DNA from: Neopestalotiopsis rosae | Taxonomy: Eukaryota; Ascomycota; Sordariomycetes; Amphisphaeriales; Sporocadaceae | DNA length: 64,000 nucleotides | Assembly (NCBI GenBank): GCA_023078685.1 | Contig: JALGAS010000003.1 | Location: forward strand, 1,488,001 to 1,552,000 | Direction: 5' to 3' | Shown: positions 58,800 through 64,000 of the stretch, piece by piece | Position numbering within the stretch: position 1 is the stretch's first letter | Layout: every line of letters starts with the position of its first letter | Program-made: the position numbers and the translations under genes | The notes under the pieces: model-generated | Told to the model about the DNA's origin: nothing | Database searches by the model: none | What the model saw: only the letters and a program-made list of their open reading frames with translations

Positions 58800-61700
58800 T
58801 TTTTTTTTCTGTTCTCAAACACAGCACACAGCTCTACTGAAGAATGGCAAGCAAGCTATCGGCCACAAGGCCGGTTCCACGTCTGCGCACAACCAAGGTG
58901 CGAGACAAGACAAATCACTTGTCTCTTGGAAGCTCTTTAGCCAAGTTGACCTTGTTCGTTTCGTCCGCTCTGCCTAATCCGAGGGCTGCTCTATTCTGAC
59001 GGTGTCGCTACCAAGAAAGTCCTGTCGCAAGAGTCGGAAAGTATACGGCAACCATGAATTGCGGCCTTGCGTTTTGACGTTGGTTACTGAGCGCAGCCGG
59101 AGGACGGCGGGTGGGTTGTAGTACGACGCCGGTTATGCTAATGCTGAATGCGAATGCTCGTTAGAAACAAGGTGGACATGAAAGAAGCGGGTATTCGTCG
59201 GTCGAGGAGAGAAAGAAAACCGAATAAGATTCTTCAGAGAAGAGAGGAAAAAAGAATGCAGTGGCGTGAGATTGCCCACTAAGAGTATGATGCCGTTTCA
59301 GGCTTCTTCTGCGATGCTTGACATTGCCTTTCCATTCAAGTGGGAAAGTAAATAGGTAGGACGGTCAGCATATCGGGGAGTTTTAGACTCTGGTCCGACG
59401 AGGGAAGCTGCAGCGCAACGCAGGGCAGTTGGTTGATCCACTGCCTTGGGGCCACGGGTTGTCGACAATGGGAGCGCTACTCAGCACTATGGCACCATGT
59501 GTTAGGTAGCAGACAGAGTGATTGCAGTACACTAGAACACCCTGCACTGTGTACAGACCCGCCTACAGTCGACATGTCTGGGGCCCAAAGGAGCTCGGCT
59601 GTAGCGTGAGCAAGGATGACTAGCGGCCCCTCCGCCTACCGTGCGTGAAGAGCCGGGGGCAGCTGGGTGGAGTACACCGATTGCTCCATATGTGAGGGAA
59701 GTGCGTACGTACAATGTAGGTACGGACGGAGCAGAACCAGGGCAGGGCAAACTCAACTTGACAGATGACGAAAACATACGTACCAACCACTCCAACAGAA
59801 CTGCACTTGTCGACTTCTTCCTCTTTGGCGTCGGATTTGCAAAGAAAAAAAATTGAGTCTCCACGCAGGCCCCCTGTTGAACGACAGAAAATCCTTTCTG
59901 GTTGCGAAAAGCTTTGCAGCTTGGCTAGAGCAGCCGGAGCCTTGGAGCCTTGGGGGAAAACAAAAAGGGTACCCCTCCGAGGCTCTTGACTAACAAAACG
60001 CCGGTTTGGGTGCCCTTGGTTTTGACGTTGAAATTGAGCTCACACTTGCCCACGCCGCCGCTCTTGGGGGGGTTGATTAATCTAAGCATTTACTATGTAC
60101 TTGAGAGAAAGTGGCCAAGCGGGCTGACATTACCTGTGCCAGGGTAATGTATCTTATTTATTACCTCTTTGGAGACAAGCGGTCGGCTGCGCGATATATA
60201 CTCTCGACTTGACCCTAGGTAATGAATGTACTGTAGGCAGAAAGATGAACACGGCGCCTTCGTGGTTTGCCTGATTCCACTAACGACCACCACTACTACC
60301 AGGTAACAAGGGACTGGGCGTTGGATGGATCTTCAGGGGCCTGGGGTTGAGCAGGAGGAGACCCAGTTTGTAGTGCAGACCAGACCACAATTTTTTTTTT
60401 TGCGAATGCGGGAGAGTATGACAGTCTGACAGATGCCTTCGCACTCCACCAAACGTCCGTCAGCCCGTTCAGCTTCTTGCTAATCATAGTATGTAGAGCT
60501 TGGGTTTCGCGCCATCGGCCATGTATTATTAGCAAGGCTAGGTCAATGGTGGTTTGCGCCGACACAATGGGCTCTTGCTCCTTCTCCTTCTTGCGGCGGC
60601 TACGTCCCCTCCCTTCGACTTCCATCACGAAGTCCTGAAATCGCACTATTGACTGGCCATGGAAGGCTGTCAGGCTGTATACCTCCATAATCGTCGACTA
60701 TCTACACTCAGCGTGCCCGGAAGCTCGTGTCACATGCATACTTTTTGTGGGGGTTGCGCTTTTGACTTGCCACTTACACAGTAACGCGAGCCTGTTGTGG
60801 ATCGACTGCCTCGAGATGCATACATGCCGCAAACCACGAGGAAGACGAATACGACTTTTGTGACAAGCACTTCTACGTTATGTTGATGACTTCCTATCAG
60901 AAAACCCCTTTGGGAATCCATTTTGGGCAGTCATAAGCCGGCCCCACGATGTTGGTGTCGTCTCTCAATGTTTTCTTGACGGTTATTTCGGGTTCCAATA
61001 GGCAAATCATACTACATTAGTTGCCAAAGCTATGCACACTGCACGGGCTGCTGGATGTCTCCACCAACTATGTAATACTATGAAGGTCGCATTCAGACAG
61101 ACTTCATCGTGGGTACCTGTCATGCAATGCATGAACTCAACTCGTTAAGTTCAGTGCAGAGCTATGTATGAGTATGAGGAGCTTTGAAACGTACGGGTCA
61201 CGCGCTTATTGCGGTGGAAAGAAACTTTAGACCTGTCTGTGACAGCTCAAAAAAGCAACAATGATGGTCGAAAAGAAGTTAAGTTCATGTACACTTACGT
61301 ATTTGCATCACTGTTCTCGGGGGCTACTTTTCAGCTTGATAGGCTGCATCTGCCATCAAGGCGCTCAACCCACTTCGAGCCAATAGGTGTGGCCTATTTG
61401 AAAATTGAGTTACAGACAAGCTCGACAGGGCTGCTGTGGTGATGTGTTAGTAGTCCCAAACTCCAAACCGGGCCATCGATCTCGCGGCAGGAGACCTACC
61501 GAATGAATCGCTTCTTACGGATCGTCGACGAAGATCCTCTCAAAGGAGAAACCGAGAAGGGAGAGCAAGCTGATCGTTATCTATACGACCGTCCTGCATC
61601 TTCTGGTGTGTCCTGTTGCCACCGTGAGTAACGAGGATTATACGTATTCGAGAAATCGGAGTACAGTATGTACGAACCACACCCGCGTCTCATGTGGTTC

Positions 61701-64000
61701 GTATTGCTCTAGAGCCAAGGCCAATTGTGTCAGCCAGTCGCGCTCGAATGCGGCTAAGTCATGCATTAGGACCCTGGACTCCATTTAACTCCTCAGGCCT
61801 TCTCCTTCGTCAATGTACCTCACCTAGTAGGAACGTAAGTAAGCACTGTGGTATGGCCAAGACAGGGCCCGGCCGCCTACCATAGACTCACGTTGCATAG
61901 CTAATAAGTGACTTGAGGCTCCTTGAAAGCACAGGACCATGACAAACACAATCCGCATGGCTGAATATATCCATCCATATACGCATCCGTGGTCATGCCA
62001 ATACGTTTAACGCGCCAGAATAGAGCACGGGAACCTTAGCGAATGGCATTTGGCTTTTCTAGAACGCTTCGACGCAAATTTTACCTCTGCGGCGACAGTC
62101 TGGCGGCATGGCTGTAGCAATCTGGCAATCTGGCTTTCGTCAGGTTGAGATGGTAACCAAGATCCATCAGGAGCGGTACGGTGAAATCAAAGCAAACCTG
62201 GATTCGATTGCCTGCCGCTTTTCGTAGCGCATCCCACGTGTTCGACGGTTCTGCTTTAGAACATTTGGCACACTCTCGTGTTAGAGCCTACCTTGTGTAC
62301 CTGCCGCTCCCTATATAGAACTGGGGACGACTAATGGATTGCTAGCCTCTTGCTGAATAGCGACCTACACTCAAAAAGTCGTATTATTAGATCCTCATTC
62401 GCGCCAGCCGCAGAGAAATTAGAAAATATCTCAGGAGAAGACTTTGTAAGTCCTATGAGCGAGCGCAAAGAGCACGGATGGACACCATTTGCGGATTATT
62501 GAAAGCCGACGACTCGCGAAAGCCCAACGTGAAAGAAAAAGTGATCGGCGGAGGCGCACGGCATTGTATCTGCAATATAGCAATGACACACACATGGGTA
62601 AGGGGGACTCCTCGAATGGCGTCTCGCGAATTCAGCGGACGACTGTCGACAATCTGTGACAAGATTTATTTTGCCGGGCCTTGTCGAGTCTTTATCCCCG
62701 CGTTTCTGCGATGCGTTCCAAAACTAGGACGCACCGACAGCCACCCAGCCTACCGATACAGAGTTGCAACGAATCCAGGGGTCAGATTGCGCCGGCAAAA
62801 GCTTAACTGAACAGTGTATCTTTCAACGGCTGTGGAATTTCTAGAAAGGTGCAGATAGTATGGTGGACCACAGAGCAAGTAGCATGTCGTGCTTGGCGTA
62901 AGTTCAGCGAGCTGTGGGTAGATAACACGCGTAAAACACGAGTGCGCTCCAGTGAGTTCCGTACAGTTCGCTCCCGCCTACCGAGCAAGGCCCGAGGCTC
63001 CTTGCTGGCGATCAAAGATAGAGCGGGCCCCCCATTCCTGTTGGGAGCGGGTGCTGGCATGAGCTCTCGAAAGATCTGTGCCAGATGGTGGATATTCTCG
63101 CCCACAGGGATGCGTGATGAGCCACGACGCGGTAACGGTGGTCGCCGGTGATAATCGCGGCCGTCTCCCACTTTACGTGTGCGTCCAGGGACCAGCCCGA
63201 CTTCCAACAGTAGAAAAAACCTTTGACAGCTTCTCAATGGGATGACTGATGGATAGGATGGGCAGCTAGTTCTTGAGCCGCGTTTTGCTCCGAGCCATGG
63301 CCTTACCTACCAGCCGCGGGGTCAAGTGGATGGAGATAGATCACAAAGATAAAAAAAATCCACAGACAGACGACGACAATCTACCATCTTCCATGATTTA
63401 GCGCCATGTCGGATCACCGCAACTCAATCATGCCTCGACGTCACTTGAGGCAATTGAGCGATTCGTCGATGTCTAGACGTTGCCCATGACCAGGCAGCCT
63501 ATTACCAGCTCTTATGTGTTTGTTGTCGATGCGGTCAAGCAAAAGACGATGCTACCGAAAAAATTCCCGGATCTTGCTTTGTGTAAAAATAGTCCTGGTT
63601 GTTAGAGTAACGATCCCTGTCGCTGCGGTAGTGCGGCAGAAGCCAGGAAGCTGGGGGGGAAGACCCTTGTATATTGATGTCGTCGATCTTCGCTTCTTCC
63701 CTCGATGAGTCCATTGTAATTGTCAAGGAGAAATACCCTTTTATTATCTGGTGGGGGACGGCTCTGACCAATTGACTGGACTGGTTTCCGACTCTATGGA
63801 CAATGCGCAGAACCCTCCCAACCCCGTGCATGAGCAGAGAGAGACAGAGACGACAACAGACCGTCCGTCCGCGCGCGCTACTGCATCGCCATCTTAGATT
63901 CCATGGAGCTTAACAGAACCGCAGAGATTCCTCTACACTAGGTAGATCACGGCCTAGCCTGCGTCGGCTAGTTCGGCGTGGAGGTCAGGTGCGGCTCGTG
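58800..64000. other. 5.2-kb gene-free block at the right end
   Basis: No supported gene. The first few hundred bases should be the promoter and leader of the Skt5 gene. Frames of up to 144 codons on both strands lack recognisable motifs and splice partners. No mobile-element coding sequence or tandem array was found. A small inverted repeat is at 60128-60149. A gene truncated by the right window edge cannot be excluded. Confidence 0.5.
60128..60149. repeat. Short inverted repeat CATTACC-N8-GGTAATG
   Basis: Perfect 7-bp arms around an 8-nt spacer in gene-free DNA. A third GGTAATG lies at about 60217. It could be a dimeric protein-binding site or chance. Confidence 0.6.

Noticed and set aside
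60296..60688. 130-codon minus-strand frame
   Set aside because: It includes a poly-Lys from a poly-T run; composition looks like chance.
62803..63237. 144-codon minus-strand frame in the right block
   Set aside because: Arg-rich with no motif or conserved pattern and no supporting neighbours.
1..64000. CRISPR arrays, rRNA, integrated virus or transposon coding sequence
   Set aside because: Searched by eye for repeat-spacer patterns, conserved rRNA words, reverse transcriptase or transposase motifs and terminal repeats; none found.

Overview
This 64 kb window is nuclear chromosomal DNA of a filamentous ascomycete, most likely a Sordariomycete. Several genes carry many short introns (about 50-110 nt, GTNNGT donors, CTAAC/CTGAC branch sites), and CT-rich leaders precede many starts. 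The gene set includes a SERCA-type Ca2+ pump, a CAAX-tailed Skt5/Chs4 chitin-synthase activator, an AA1-like secreted protein and an RTC3/FYSH protein. The order Hypocreales is only a guess. No rRNA, convincing tRNA, CRISPR array, transposase or reverse transcriptase was found. Twenty protein-coding genes are annotated; exon joins were worked out by hand from splice motifs, frame and family alignment.

Layout, left to right. 0.3-4.6 kb: a synaptojanin-type phosphoinositide phosphatase (+). 5.4-6.4 kb: a low-complexity orphan (+). 7.6-8.9 kb: 14-3-3 (-), with a 12-nt coding exon and an 8-nt microexon. 8.9-12.9 kb: gene-free. 12.9-15.4 kb: a secreted class-3 lipase (-) and an AA1-like small secreted protein (-). 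17.5-22.1 kb: ribosomal protein eL36 (+), then a TUG/UBX4 Cdc48 cofactor (-) divergent from the proteasome subunit PUP3 (+). 22.9-26.1 kb: SERCA Ca2+-ATPase (-). 28.4-29.8 kb: an unrecognised protein (+). 30.9-34.3 kb: Ran GTPase (-) and the proteasome chaperone NAS2 (-). 36.0-39.3 kb: a RhoGEF (+). 41.0-41.7 kb: RTC3 (+). 43.8-44.3 kb: a small four-helix membrane protein, PRO41-like (-). 44.3-48.5 kb: gene-free. 48.5-50.9 kb: an unrecognised three-exon gene (-) and OPA3 (-). 52.0-55.1 kb: a Polo kinase (+). 56.4-58.8 kb: an Skt5/Chs4 Sel1-repeat protein (-). 58.8-64.0 kb: gene-free.

Most genes are conserved eukaryotic housekeeping or growth genes in no operon-like arrangement. Functional echoes exist: three protein-quality-control genes (UBX4, PUP3, NAS2) lie within about 16 kb, with UBX4 and PUP3 sharing one divergent 928-bp interval. 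Polarity and membrane functions (phosphoinositide phosphatase, RhoGEF, Skt5, SERCA) recur across the window. I found no convincing new multi-gene system. The most distinctive features are unusual gene architecture (microexons, an exon coding only for the start Met, a stop-free frame-preserving intron, tandem acceptors), three orphan proteins and two large gene-poor blocks.
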